Below, piece after piece: positions 26,121 to 34,835 of a DNA stretch of 34,928 bases; position 1 is the stretch's first letter; every line of letters starts with the position of its first letter. Both the position numbers and the translations under genes were made by a program. Below the pieces are notes generated by a model. The model searched no databases, had not been told where the DNA came from, and was given only the letters and a program-made list of their open reading frames with translations. The DNA is from Edaphosphingomonas laterariae (GTDB taxonomy: Bacteria; Pseudomonadota; Alphaproteobacteria; Sphingomonadales; Sphingomonadaceae), in contig NZ_FZOS01000031.1 in assembly GCF_900188165.1 (NCBI RefSeq), positions 1 to 34,928 on the forward strand. The letters run 5' to 3'.

Positions 26121-27794
26121 ATGCGAAAGGACTTGTTTGTGATGCTGGCGGCCGGCGCGGTGGTCTCGACCACTTCTACGGCTTGGGCAGAGGAAGCGGC
26201 GGACACCCGCAAATGCGAAGTCTCGTCCATCCAGGCTATGGCACCCGACGACACGACGATTGTCTCCGCCACTCCGACCGCAGCGCCTGTTCCGCACTGC
26301 CGGATTGAGGGTTTCGTCACCACGACCAACCCCGGGCCGAACAAGGTCAATTTTCGCCTGCAGTTGCCCGACACGGGATGGAAGAACCGATATTATTTCA
26401 TAGGGATGGGGGCCGCGGCTGGCTATGTGCCCTCGGACTCCCAGATTCCGCCAGGCAATCCACTGTATAAGGGATATGCCGTTGCCGGGACGGACACCGG
26501 ACACCAAGCCCATATGGTGGACTGGAGCTTTCTCAGAAAGAACGAGGCGCAGGCTGTCGACCATGTCCATCGCGGCGCTCATGTCGTGGCGGTCGCTACC
26601 CAGAAGATAACCAGGGACTATTACGACGCTGCCGGCATGTACCGCTATCACTCGGGCTGTTCGGGTGGCGGCCGTATGGGAGTGATGGCGATAGAGCGCC
26701 ATCCGGAGGACTTTGACGGCGTCCTGCTTGGTGCACCAGGGGGCCGGAGCAGCGCAACAATGCTGAAGTTCATTGCCGCAGCGCGCGAAATGTCGCGCGA
26801 GCCGGGGGCATGGGTATCGCCAGCCAAGTTCGCCATGGTCGACAAAAAGGTCACCGCTGCCTGCGATGGGCTTGATGGAGCCAAGGACGACATCATCGCC
26901 GATCCGCGCGAGTGCAAATTCGACGTGGCGAAGTTGGCTTGTTCGGGTGCAGATGGACCCGAGTGCCTGACTCAGCCTGAAATCAGGACGATAAAGGCCA
27001 TTCTGGCCGGTCCGCAGGGGCCCAATGGAAAGCTCACGGAAGGCTTTCCGATCTCGAACATGAGCACCTGGCCCAGCTTCCTCGGCCAGACACCTCCACC
27101 CTGGTCGCCCGAGCCCACCATCGAGAACCTGAGGAAGAGCCCAAGTGGATATGTGATCGGCGATTCGCTGGCACGGGTGTATTTCGGCCCGGATTATGAC
27201 GCATTGAAGCAGTTCGACTTCAAGGATCCCAAACAAATCAATGCATGGTGGGAGGCCGCGAAGAGGTTCGATTATGGCCAGCCTTATCCGGCAGAACTCG
27301 GCGGCTTCAGCAAGGCCGGCGGAAAGCTCCTGTTGTGGAACGGGGTGAGTGATTCCTGCTGCTCGGACATCGAACTCGAGCAATATTATAACGATGCTGG
27401 CAAGAAGCTTCCCGGTGGGAAGGCAGAGCTCGAAGAGTTCGTTCGGTTCTACAGGGTTCCCGGCATGGCGCATTGCGGCGGCGGGACGGGGCCCCAGGAT
27501 GCGCCCGACCAGATGCTCGACGCCCTGGTCGCTTGGGTCGAACAAGGCAAGGTGCCTCAGTCAATCGTCACCCATCGCGGCGCGGAGAGGGTCCAGATGC
27601 AATTTGCAGACCCCCAAACCAAGGTTGTTTCGGGCGTGATGGTGCCGCCGCCGGCGGGCGCCGCGCGGGACTTCCTTCTCTGCCCGCATCCTCAGGTTGC
27701 GAGGTTCAACCAATCAACGGAGAAAGGCGCCGTCGACAACGCTGCCAACTGGTCCTGTGTGTCACCGGCGAAAAAGACGGCCAGCCATAATTGA
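26121..27794 (+). CDS. tannase/feruloyl esterase family hydrolase, exported
   Basis: A 557-residue esterase of the tannase family, which cleaves ester bonds in gallate, ferulate and related aromatic esters. Signal peptide 1-23 (cleavage AWA before EEA). The family CS-D-HC motif is complete: C180-S181 in GCSGGGR, acid D411 in WNGVSDSCC, and H451-C452 in GMAHCGGG, where the two cysteines normally form a disulfide beside the triad. A lid with calcium-site-like CDGLDGAKDDIIADP lies at 248-262. The ATG at 26121 has AGGGAG 5 bases upstream. It follows another exported esterase of a different family on the same strand. An aromatic or polyketide ester substrate is an inference. Confidence 0.92.
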   Translation: MRKDLFVMLAAGAVVSTTSTAWAEEAADTRKCEVSSIQAMAPDDTTIVSATPTAAPVPHCRIEGFVTTTNPGPNKVNFRLQLPDTGWKNRYYFIGMGAAAGYVPSDSQIPPGNPLYKGYAVAGTDTGHQAHMVDWSFLRKNEAQAVDHVHRGAHVVAVATQKITRDYYDAAGMYRYHSGCSGGGRMGVMAIERHPEDFDGVLLGAPGGRSSATMLKFIAAAREMSREPGAWVSPAKFAMVDKKVTAACDGLDGAKDDIIADPRECKFDVAKLACSGADGPECLTQPEIRTIKAILAGPQGPNGKLTEGFPISNMSTWPSFLGQTPPPWSPEPTIENLRKSPSGYVIGDSLARVYFGPDYDALKQFDFKDPKQINAWWEAAKRFDYGQPYPAELGGFSKAGGKLLLWNGVSDSCCSDIELEQYYNDAGKKLPGGKAELEEFVRFYRVPGMAHCGGGTGPQDAPDQMLDALVAWVEQGKVPQSIVTHRGAERVQMQFADPQTKVVSGVMVPPPAGAARDFLLCPHPQVARFNQSTEKGAVDNAANWSCVSPAKKTASHN

Positions 27795-27799
27795 CCGGT

Positions 27800-27843
27800 C
27801 GCAGGCTCGCGGCGGCCGCCATGCTCGACGCCGCGCGCCTGCG
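27800..27843 (+). terminator. large stem-loop after the tannase-family gene
   Basis: Arms 27800-27814 and 27829-27843 are reverse complements with one mismatch in 15 bases (cgcaggctcgcggcg against cgccgcgcgcctgcg) around a 14-base loop. It starts 6 bases after the stop codon. There is no T run, so it may act as a rho-aided terminator or protect the 3' end. Confidence 0.5.
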
Positions 27844-27960
27844 AACCACGTCCATTGCGCACCCGAGTGATCGGCAGCGGTCACCAACCGTGAAGCTGAT
27901 ATGCGCTGACGAAGCGCAGCATCCACCAACCGCATTTCCAGCCTGTTACCTGTCGTTCGT

Positions 27961-28014
27961 CAGGATTTTTCCACGCTGATTGCGGCTAGCGTGCGCGCAG
28001 CAGGAAAAATCCTG
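27961..28014. promoter_or_regulatory. nested inverted repeat before the double-GntR gene
   Basis: A perfect 12-bp inverted repeat, caggatttttcc at 27961-27972 and ggaaaaatcctg at 28003-28014, with arm centres 42 bp apart. Inside it is a second repeat, cacgct (27972-27977) and agcgtg (27988-27993). The right arm ends just before the ribosome site of the regulator gene that starts at 28035. It could be an operator for autoregulation, a transcript hairpin, or both. Confidence 0.55.
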
Positions 28015-28034
28015 GAAGAGGATGGGGGCTGCGG

Positions 28035-29309
28035 ATGGAGATCAGGTTTGACTGGCCGAAAATCTATACATCCGTCCTGGCCGAGAGATCGGCTCCAGTA
28101 AAAATGGCGTCGGCCGCCGTCGCCCGCATTGAGGACGACATTCGCCGCAGCGCCGGTCCCCCAGGTGGCTTGTTCGGAACCGGGCCGGAGATCTGCGAGC
28201 GCTATGGCCTGAGGCGCGAAACGTTGCTTGAGGCTGTGCGGATCCTGGAGGACAGGGGCATTGCCCGGATGCGTCGCGGTCCGGGGGGAGGCCTGATCGT
28301 TATGGAGGCACCCCGAACAGATATAGCGGTGGCGTTGGCGCGCTACTTCGTTTTTGTTGGTTTGTCTGACGAGCAGGCTTCGGATGCGCAGAAAGCCATC
28401 TGGCTGCTGCATCGCCATGACATAGCGGCCCGTGCTGGCACGACCGAAGCGTTTATCGCCGATTTTCGCAACATGCTGGCATCGGGGAAAACACCGCTTC
28501 ATTCGCTGGACAACTCGGCCCGTCCATCTCTGCTTTCGCTCAACCGGTCGATCCGTCCATTTGCAGAAGCGCTCGACAAGCTCGCCGAGCATCGCGAGCG
28601 TGCCGTCACCTTGCTCTATAATCCACCGTCGGCAGGCCCGGACACATGTAGTGCAGGACTGGCCGGCTTTGTCGCCGAACTCCTGATCGCGGAAATTGGC
28701 CGACGGCGGCAGAAGGGCGATTTTCGCGTCGGCTTCGAGCTCGATCTCGCCGACCGCTTCGGCGTTAGCCGACAGGTTTTGCGGCAAGCCATGCGGCTGC
28801 TGGAGGATCGGGGTGTGGTCAGATGTGAACGCGGCCGCAGCGGCGGGATCATGGCGACGACCGTCCACCCCCCGGGGGTGATCGAGCGGATCGCCGACCA
28901 TTATGCGCAAGTCCAGCTTATCGATCGCGATTTCCGCCCGACCTTGTCCATGCTCGGCCGCCTCAACCGGCTCCTTGTGGCGTGCAAGGCGGAGCAGGCC
29001 GATTGGGACGAGATCGGTCAATTGATCGGATTGCAGAAATGGGAGGATCCCACATCTCACATGATGCGGATCCATCTCGAATGGCGAGTGCTGGACAACC
29101 CGGTATTGAGCCTCCTCGAACAGGTCCTGTCAGCGTACCGAGCTCGCCGTGCGGGCAATGCGACGTTACTCGCGGTTAGCGATCTCGACGCATTGCGTTG
29201 CAGTGTGTTTGGCAATTTCGACTGTCTCAGGTCCGGCAACCTCGTGGCGGCCGACGAACATTTTGACACGCTCAACGGCCAGATCACGGAGTTGCTCGGA
29301 CATCATTGA
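28035..29309 (+). CDS. transcriptional regulator with two GntR winged-helix units
   Basis: A 424-residue protein in which a GntR-type DNA-binding domain occurs twice. The first, about residues 26-93, contains EICERYGLRRETLLEAVRIL, then DRGIARMRRGPGGGLIV. The second, about 209-277, contains DLADRFGVSRQVLRQAMRLL, then DRGVVRCERGRSGGIM. Each is followed by a short helical region; the second (281-424) has DNPVLSLLEQVL, like the end of an FCD effector domain, and the first has a similar but shorter stretch. The layout suggests tandem duplication of a GntR/FCD unit, giving a built-in dimer. A perfect inverted repeat lies directly upstream. It probably controls the nearby hydrolases or the minus-strand set; its stop is 11 bases from the convergent gene. 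Confidence 0.85.
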   Translation: MEIRFDWPKIYTSVLAERSAPVKMASAAVARIEDDIRRSAGPPGGLFGTGPEICERYGLRRETLLEAVRILEDRGIARMRRGPGGGLIVMEAPRTDIAVALARYFVFVGLSDEQASDAQKAIWLLHRHDIAARAGTTEAFIADFRNMLASGKTPLHSLDNSARPSLLSLNRSIRPFAEALDKLAEHRERAVTLLYNPPSAGPDTCSAGLAGFVAELLIAEIGRRRQKGDFRVGFELDLADRFGVSRQVLRQAMRLLEDRGVVRCERGRSGGIMATTVHPPGVIERIADHYAQVQLIDRDFRPTLSMLGRLNRLLVACKAEQADWDEIGQLIGLQKWEDPTSHMMRIHLEWRVLDNPVLSLLEQVLSAYRARRAGNATLLAVSDLDALRCSVFGNFDCLRSGNLVAADEHFDTLNGQITELLGHH

Positions 29310-29320
29310 GCCGCGATCTG

Positions 29321-31375
29321 TCAGCTAACGACCACGCGAACGCGGGCGAGGTTGGGTATTTGGCGATGTGGTGTGGCGACGTCGCCGTCGCGTTGCGCGA
29401 TCACGCGAACGCTCGGGAAATATGTGCCGGCCTTTGCATAAGCATGAGTGGTGGAAAGCCGGATTGCGGTCGAGGTCGCGTCCACACCATCCTGCGCGAC
29501 AGGAAATGTGCCGCTGCCATCCAGGTCCCATTCGACGCGCACAATGGTTCCTGCGTTTGGTGGTACCTCGGCCACAACGACGAGCGTGACGGGCTCGTCT
29601 ACTTTAACGTCCGCGCGCGATGCGCCGTTTGCCGAGGCAGCGACCACCGGCTGAATTCCGCCGCGGTCCTTAGCTTCCGGAGGCAGTGTCAGCTTGCCCC
29701 CCGCGTATTGATACTGGCTGGCAGGCGGCACGTCACCCTCTTCTACCCAGGCGACTAGGTCGGCGAGGCCCTGTTCGATCACGCCGGAATAGTTGATCAG
29801 GCGCGATGAAGGCGAAGGAAAGATGCTGGACGGCAGGAATGCCGGCGGGATGTGCTCTGCATTTTCCACCCATTGGAGACGGAAGTTGTCGGGGTTCCCG
29901 TGCCGGCTGACATTTTCGGCGTACAGGATCGCCTGGTCGGGCCACAACGAGGTGTCGTGGGTGTGCTGCATGTAGAGCAGCTTGCCTTCGAACTGCGCGG
30001 AGTAATGGCCGCCAAATGGAGTCGGCACGCAGATGGGCCGGCGCTGCGGGAAAATCGGCGCGTTGTCGACAATGACCTGGTCGAAACCTTTCTCGCCGGC
30101 AATGATATGATGTCGGTGCCAATGGCAGTAAGCGAGAAACGCGTCATTATCCACCTCGACGCTGTCACCGGGTTCGATATCGGCAGCCTTGGCGTTGCCG
30201 TCGGCACCAAAACCGTCAAGCAGGAGTGTGTCCCCAAAAAGGCCGGTGACATAGAGCTGGCGATCGGCCGCGTTGCCGCTGGTCACCCTGACTCCGGCGC
30301 CCGGCAGATAGCCCTGTGGCGCTCCTGCCAGGCGAATCGCGATTGGCTTCTCGGGCGGGGACATGACCGCCATGAACGAACTGGCCTCACCCGCGGCGGG
30401 GCCTCCACGCATGACCTCGGCGGCAATGTCGCCGGCGGTACGCACTTCGCCGACCTTGGTTTCGAAGCGTACGATGCGGTCGCCCTCGAACAGATGAGGC
30501 GTGTCGTGGCCGGCATAGCCCTTCTCGTTCCAGAAGGCGTGGACATAGTCCGGATCCTGACGCTTCCAGTCGTCGGCGTTCCAGCACCACATTGCGGCCT
30601 GACCCATAGGCTGGGCGATCATATATTCGGCACCCCGGGGGAAGCCGAGGCGATATAGGTCAGCAAGCGCTTCGCGCTCGTATGTGGTCAGGCCTTCGAA
30701 CGGATTGCCGCTACCGCCGGGTTCCATCGCATCGATGACGCTGGCAAGCTTGTCGCCGAGGAGCCGTCGGACGTTGAACATCGCCCCGAATCCGGTTGGC
30801 TGCACGCTCTCGATGGGCTCGTCGGCTTTTCCAGGGGCCACGGGACCGCCCCCCATGAAGGGCAGGGCACCATCATAGATATCGGCAGCATTTTCGAGGC
30901 AGAGGGGTGAGCGGCGGGCACCGCCGCTCCCGCCATAGACATAGCCATGATGGGGCGGGCGGCCATAATGCAGGGTCGCAAGATGTTTGGCAAAGCGGGC
31001 GGACTCCGCGCTCGCGCGATATCCGTATAGGCCCGGATCGTTGCCGGCGCGCTGATCGAGGTCGTTGCCAAAATGGCCCTGGTTGGACTCAAGCATATAT
31101 CCGCCTAGACGGAAGCAGGCTTCGACCCCGCCAAGGACCCCGGCAAGCGGGCCAACGAAGGCGAACTCGGTGCCGCCGAGGCCCCCACCCAAAGGCTGGA
31201 AGAAGCGCCCCTGATAGACCGGCTCATCCGGGAAATAGATCGCAAACCGCGTATCGGTGTTCTCGAAGCCGCCATGAACATAGCGATGCGAGGATGGCTG
31301 TTCACGCCGCTCGTCCACATCGATGAATGGCTTGCCGAAATAAGGATCGGTGCCCTGATAGTCGTCGATAACCAC
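29321..31375 (-). CDS. serine hydrolase-like protein with C-terminal PKD domain
   Basis: A 684-residue protein I cannot assign to a named family. A G-x-S-x-G elbow at 148-152 (YVYGGSGGARRSP, S150) and ENAEHIPPAF with H508 recall the Ser and His of tannase-like alpha/beta hydrolases; D475 or D480 could supply the acid. The C-terminal part, about 590-663, is a PKD domain: EWDLDGSGTFP and THAYAKAGTYFPSVRV. The open frame reaches 31906 but overlaps the amidase gene. The GTG at 31375 has GGAGAG 6 bases upstream and lies 49 bases after the amidase stop. With this start no signal peptide is visible, odd for a PKD protein. Third in a TonB receptor-amidase-hydrolase set. Confidence 0.75.
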   Translation of the reverse strand: MVIDDYQGTDPYFGKPFIDVDERREQPSSHRYVHGGFENTDTRFAIYFPDEPVYQGRFFQPLGGGLGGTEFAFVGPLAGVLGGVEACFRLGGYMLESNQGHFGNDLDQRAGNDPGLYGYRASAESARFAKHLATLHYGRPPHHGYVYGGSGGARRSPLCLENAADIYDGALPFMGGGPVAPGKADEPIESVQPTGFGAMFNVRRLLGDKLASVIDAMEPGGSGNPFEGLTTYEREALADLYRLGFPRGAEYMIAQPMGQAAMWCWNADDWKRQDPDYVHAFWNEKGYAGHDTPHLFEGDRIVRFETKVGEVRTAGDIAAEVMRGGPAAGEASSFMAVMSPPEKPIAIRLAGAPQGYLPGAGVRVTSGNAADRQLYVTGLFGDTLLLDGFGADGNAKAADIEPGDSVEVDNDAFLAYCHWHRHHIIAGEKGFDQVIVDNAPIFPQRRPICVPTPFGGHYSAQFEGKLLYMQHTHDTSLWPDQAILYAENVSRHGNPDNFRLQWVENAEHIPPAFLPSSIFPSPSSRLINYSGVIEQGLADLVAWVEEGDVPPASQYQYAGGKLTLPPEAKDRGGIQPVVAASANGASRADVKVDEPVTLVVVAEVPPNAGTIVRVEWDLDGSGTFPVAQDGVDATSTAIRLSTTHAYAKAGTYFPSVRVIAQRDGDVATPHRQIPNLARVRVVVS

Positions 31376-31424
31376 GGTTGGCTCTCCATCCGATTGAAGC
31401 GTTTCAAGAAAGGGCGCAGACCGG

Positions 31425-32864
31425 TCAGCTGACGGGCGGGCGCTCAAGTCTTGGGAAGGCGCGCTGATAGGCATTCGCGACGCGGAAGATCGTCGCCTCG
31501 CTTCCGGGCGGGCCGGCGACCTGAAGGCCGACCGGGAAGCCTTCGATGAATCCGCAAGGTATCGAAATTGCCGGAAATTTGAGCCAATTGAACATATCGG
31601 TGTGGCTGCAATAGGAGCCCATGAAGCTGCCGCCGGGATAGGATGGACCGGCCGTCGTCCATGCCGCCTCCCATTCGTCGATAGGCCGGGTGATGCGCTG
31701 CGACGTGGCCGATAGAATGACGTCGTGGGTCCGGAACAGTTTGTGGAAGCGATCCCAGTTGCGCCCCCGTGCCTCGAACCCGGCCTGGAGCGTTTCGGCC
31801 GAAGGGGCGGGGAGGCCAGCTGTCGGATAGAAAGCGAGCCACTGTGCCATGCGCCCTGGCATGATGTCGTCCCAGAACTCGCGTGTTTCCTCGACGGTCG
31901 CGCCAAGTCCCTCGAATTTTTGGGCCTCAGCGCGGACGAGCACGATAACGCGGGGGCTTTCGGGTGCTGCGTACCGATCGGTGAAGCCGAAATCGTCGGT
32001 CCACGCGCAGCGCAGGCCGGCTACCCCGTGCTCGATGTGCGCGAGAAAGTTGTCGGGCTGCGTCTGAAGCGAAAACGGGTCCCGCCCGTCGGGGCCTGCC
32101 ATCACCTGGGTGATGTGCGCGGCATCACGCACGTCGCGCGTCAGGGGGCCGACGGTTATTCCGGCAGGCGGTCTCGGCCTTTCATAGTCGAGCTCGGGAA
32201 TGAGCCCGGCCGTCGGGTGGAAGCCGACGATGCCGCTATAGGCAGCGGGAAGACGGGTTAATCCACCGCCATCGGAGCCGATCGCGAAAGGTAGCATGCC
32301 GGCCGCGACCGCAGCCGCGCCCCCCGAACTGGACCATCCAGGAACGTGACGCGTGTCCCATGGATTGCGAGCCTCGGCGTCCCAGTTGAAGGGTGTGAAC
32401 AATCCTTCGCCCGCCAGCGTGCCTCCGCCCCCCGCACCGAGCATGCTGTTGGTGCCAAAAATGATGGCACCAGCCTTGCGAATCCTCTCCACCCCAAAAT
32501 GATCGCACTTGGCGACGGCCGCGGGCGTATCGCCCAGTTGATGGCCGCGCAGCCCCGCAACCGGCACATGGTCCTTGATCGCTGTAGGCACGCCATGCAG
32601 CGGCCCCGGAAGCTCGCCGCGGGCCAGGCTGGCATCCGCAGCATGTGCTGCCGCGAGCGCGCCTTCCCGGTCGAGCTCGGAATACACGTGTAATTCTGGA
32701 TCAAGCTTGTCGGCACGCTCGAGGAAATATTGTGTGACCTCAACTGCGGTCACGTCCTTGCGCGCGATCGCGTCGCGGATACGTTCCGCCGACCACCAGC
32801 GCAGGTCATCTGCAGCGGGCGCGGGCGATCCGTCGCCGGCACGGCGTTGTACTGGCTCATTCAT
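31425..32864 (-). CDS. amidase signature family protein, nucleophile Ser replaced by Leu
   Basis: A 479-residue amidase-signature protein. The catalytic Lys K97 (AIKDHVPVAG) and the cis-Ser S178 (PGWSSSGGAAAVAAG) are present. Twenty-four residues further on, where the family motif reads GGS(I/T)R(I/L)PA and the Ser attacks the amide, this protein has GGGLTRLPA with Leu at 202. The codon is TTA, one base from the Ser codon TCA and unusual in this GC-rich DNA. The rest of the fold appears intact, ending FPVGLQVAGPPGSEATIF. The ATG at 32864 has GGAGGT 7 bases before it; a TTG at 32882 is less likely. Catalysis is probably lost or altered. It lies 42 bases after the TonB receptor gene. Confidence 0.88.
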   Translation of the reverse strand: MNEPVQRRAGDGSPAPAADDLRWWSAERIRDAIARKDVTAVEVTQYFLERADKLDPELHVYSELDREGALAAAHAADASLARGELPGPLHGVPTAIKDHVPVAGLRGHQLGDTPAAVAKCDHFGVERIRKAGAIIFGTNSMLGAGGGGTLAGEGLFTPFNWDAEARNPWDTRHVPGWSSSGGAAAVAAGMLPFAIGSDGGGLTRLPAAYSGIVGFHPTAGLIPELDYERPRPPAGITVGPLTRDVRDAAHITQVMAGPDGRDPFSLQTQPDNFLAHIEHGVAGLRCAWTDDFGFTDRYAAPESPRVIVLVRAEAQKFEGLGATVEETREFWDDIMPGRMAQWLAFYPTAGLPAPSAETLQAGFEARGRNWDRFHKLFRTHDVILSATSQRITRPIDEWEAAWTTAGPSYPGGSFMGSYCSHTDMFNWLKFPAISIPCGFIEGFPVGLQVAGPPGSEATIFRVANAYQRAFPRLERPPVS

Positions 32865-32906
32865 CAGTGGGACCTCCGTCAAATTTTGTAGCGCGCTGTC
32901 GGTCGA

Positions 32907-34835
32907 CTAGAAGTCGAAGCGAAACTCCACTCCGAACATCTGCGGTTCGCCATAGAGATAGGCCACAGTACCGAATTGGGTCGGCAGCTGGTTGTTACCG
33001 CCGACGATATAGGTCTTGTCGGTGATGTTCTTGACGAAGATGGCAGCGCTCAGACTCGTGTCCATGATGTCATGCCAGTCGGCCCGCAGGTCGATCCTGG
33101 TATAGCCAGGCGCGGTCGCACCCGGCACGCTCAGCGCGGCCACGGGGTTGCCATTGGGGCGATTGACAGGGTCGAACGCAATCAGGCTCTGATAATAGAT
33201 ATTGGACTGAATGCTGATCTTGCCGATTTCATCGCTGGTGGGGATGGATACTCGCGGCGTGACGTTGAGCTGGTGCTTGGGTGAGTTGGGAAAACGGCTG
33301 TTGCTCAGATCACCGAGGCCGGGATCGATATACTCGTCATATTCTGCATCGAGGTAAGTGTATTTGAGGTCGATACTGAAAATGCTGCCGGCGGCCACGG
33401 CAAGATCGACGTCCACGCCCTTGATGTTGCCCGCGGCCGCATTGCGCGTCACCGTCGATGCCGGGATCGTGTTGAGATTAACGAAGCGCTGGATGTCCTT
33501 ATAGTCGTCGTAGAAGAAGTCGAGATTGGCGCGTATCGCCCAATCTCCGGACCCCCATTTGCTTTTAATGCCGATCTCATAGTCAGTGACGGTTTCAGGC
33601 CGGAAGAACTGATCGGCGGGATTGAGTGCCGTCGAATTGAAACCGCCGGACTTGTAGCCCCGTCGCACGGTGGCATATGCGTTGAGGTCGGGCGTGAACT
33701 CGTAGAGCGCCGCGAGATTCCAGGTGGTAGCGTTGAAAGTGGCCTCGTTGGCGCTCGGCGCACCTGCGGGCAACGGGAATGGAATGCCGGGAATGAGGAT
33801 TTTGGTGCCTTCTGTCGAGGTCGACCGGAAATCCTTGGTACGCCGAATACCAGCGGTCAGCGTCAAACCGTCAAGAGGCCTGAGGTTGGCCTCGCCATAA
33901 AAGGCCTTGCTCGTGTTGAGGCTGCCGCCGCTGATGACGAATGCACGGATCGGGCCGAGATAGCCTGCGGGGAGCAGCCCCGGGATCGGCGGTAGCTGGA
34001 CATATTGGACGGTATCAAAGCCAACACTTCCGGCCGGCGACTTGTTGCGCTCGTCATAATAGCCAGCAACCACATCGACGATGTCGAAATTACCGCGAAG
34101 CTGGATTTCTTCGGTCCGTTGCGTAATCCAGTTCCCCTGGAAAGGATTGCTAACATTCAGGATCGGAAGATCTGTCCCGTCGATATCGTAATTTGTCTCC
34201 ATCTGATACCAACGGTAACTGAAGATATTCTTCAGACTGATGTCGTCCGTCATGTCGAGCGTCGTGGAGTTCAGGACACCGCGCGACTTGAACCCGTTGC
34301 TCAGGGGAAAGTCGACATCGATGATCCGAGGGCCCCGCGCCTGCTGGGCGGCGAGGGCGGCGGTCAGTTGCGGCAGGAGCGGCGGCTGGGTCGGTGTGCT
34401 TGCCGAGAAGACGGGGTTGGTCGCGGTGAAACCGCCAATGGACGCGCCCGATCCTGCCTCCTCGATCGACGTGTATTCGAAGAGGGTATAATTTTCGAAG
34501 CGCTCCGACGGGGTCAGGAGGAGACTGACACGGAAGGACTTCGTGTCCTCGGCGTCCGTCCGACTGTCATTGAACAGGTTCTTGGTGAATCCCTCCCGAT
34601 TGAGAAACTGCCCTGCAAAGCGCAGCATCACCTTGTCTGGAACGATCACACCACCGACGGCGAATTCCACATCACGGCGCTCATATTCGCCGATCCGAAA
34701 GTTGAAGAAGCCGTCAAGATCGTTGGTTGGACGTTTCGGAACGAAGAGGATTGCGCCGCCCGTGGTATTGCGGCCGAACAGCGTGCCCTGCGGACCCTTC
34801 AAAACCTGCACATTCTCCAGGTCGTAGAATGTTTG
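32907..34835 (-). pseudogene. TonB-dependent receptor, 5' end disrupted by an apparent IS insertion
   Basis: Outer-membrane receptor of the sphingomonad type. The remaining part starts in the plug domain at QTFYDLENVQVLKGPQG, then TLFGRNTTGGAILF, followed by a full barrel ending VEFRFDF with the terminal Phe. Just upstream the frame meets TGA (34836-34838), and none of the three frames on this strand in the last 90 bases encodes the missing plug, TonB box or signal peptide. The lost part would normally be about 120-150 residues. A GTG at 34811 could start translation but would give a receptor without signal peptide. It probably once headed a transcript with the amidase and PKD-hydrolase genes. 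Confidence 0.7.

Noticed and set aside
26037-27545. A 502-codon frame antisense to the tannase-family gene
   Set aside because: The plus-strand gene has the full CS-D-HC motif and ribosome site; the antisense frame has neither domain nor start signals.
31376-31906. N-terminal extension of the PKD-hydrolase frame to 31906
   Set aside because: It overlaps the amidase C-terminus in another frame and encodes Ser/Arg/Pro-rich sequence without family character.
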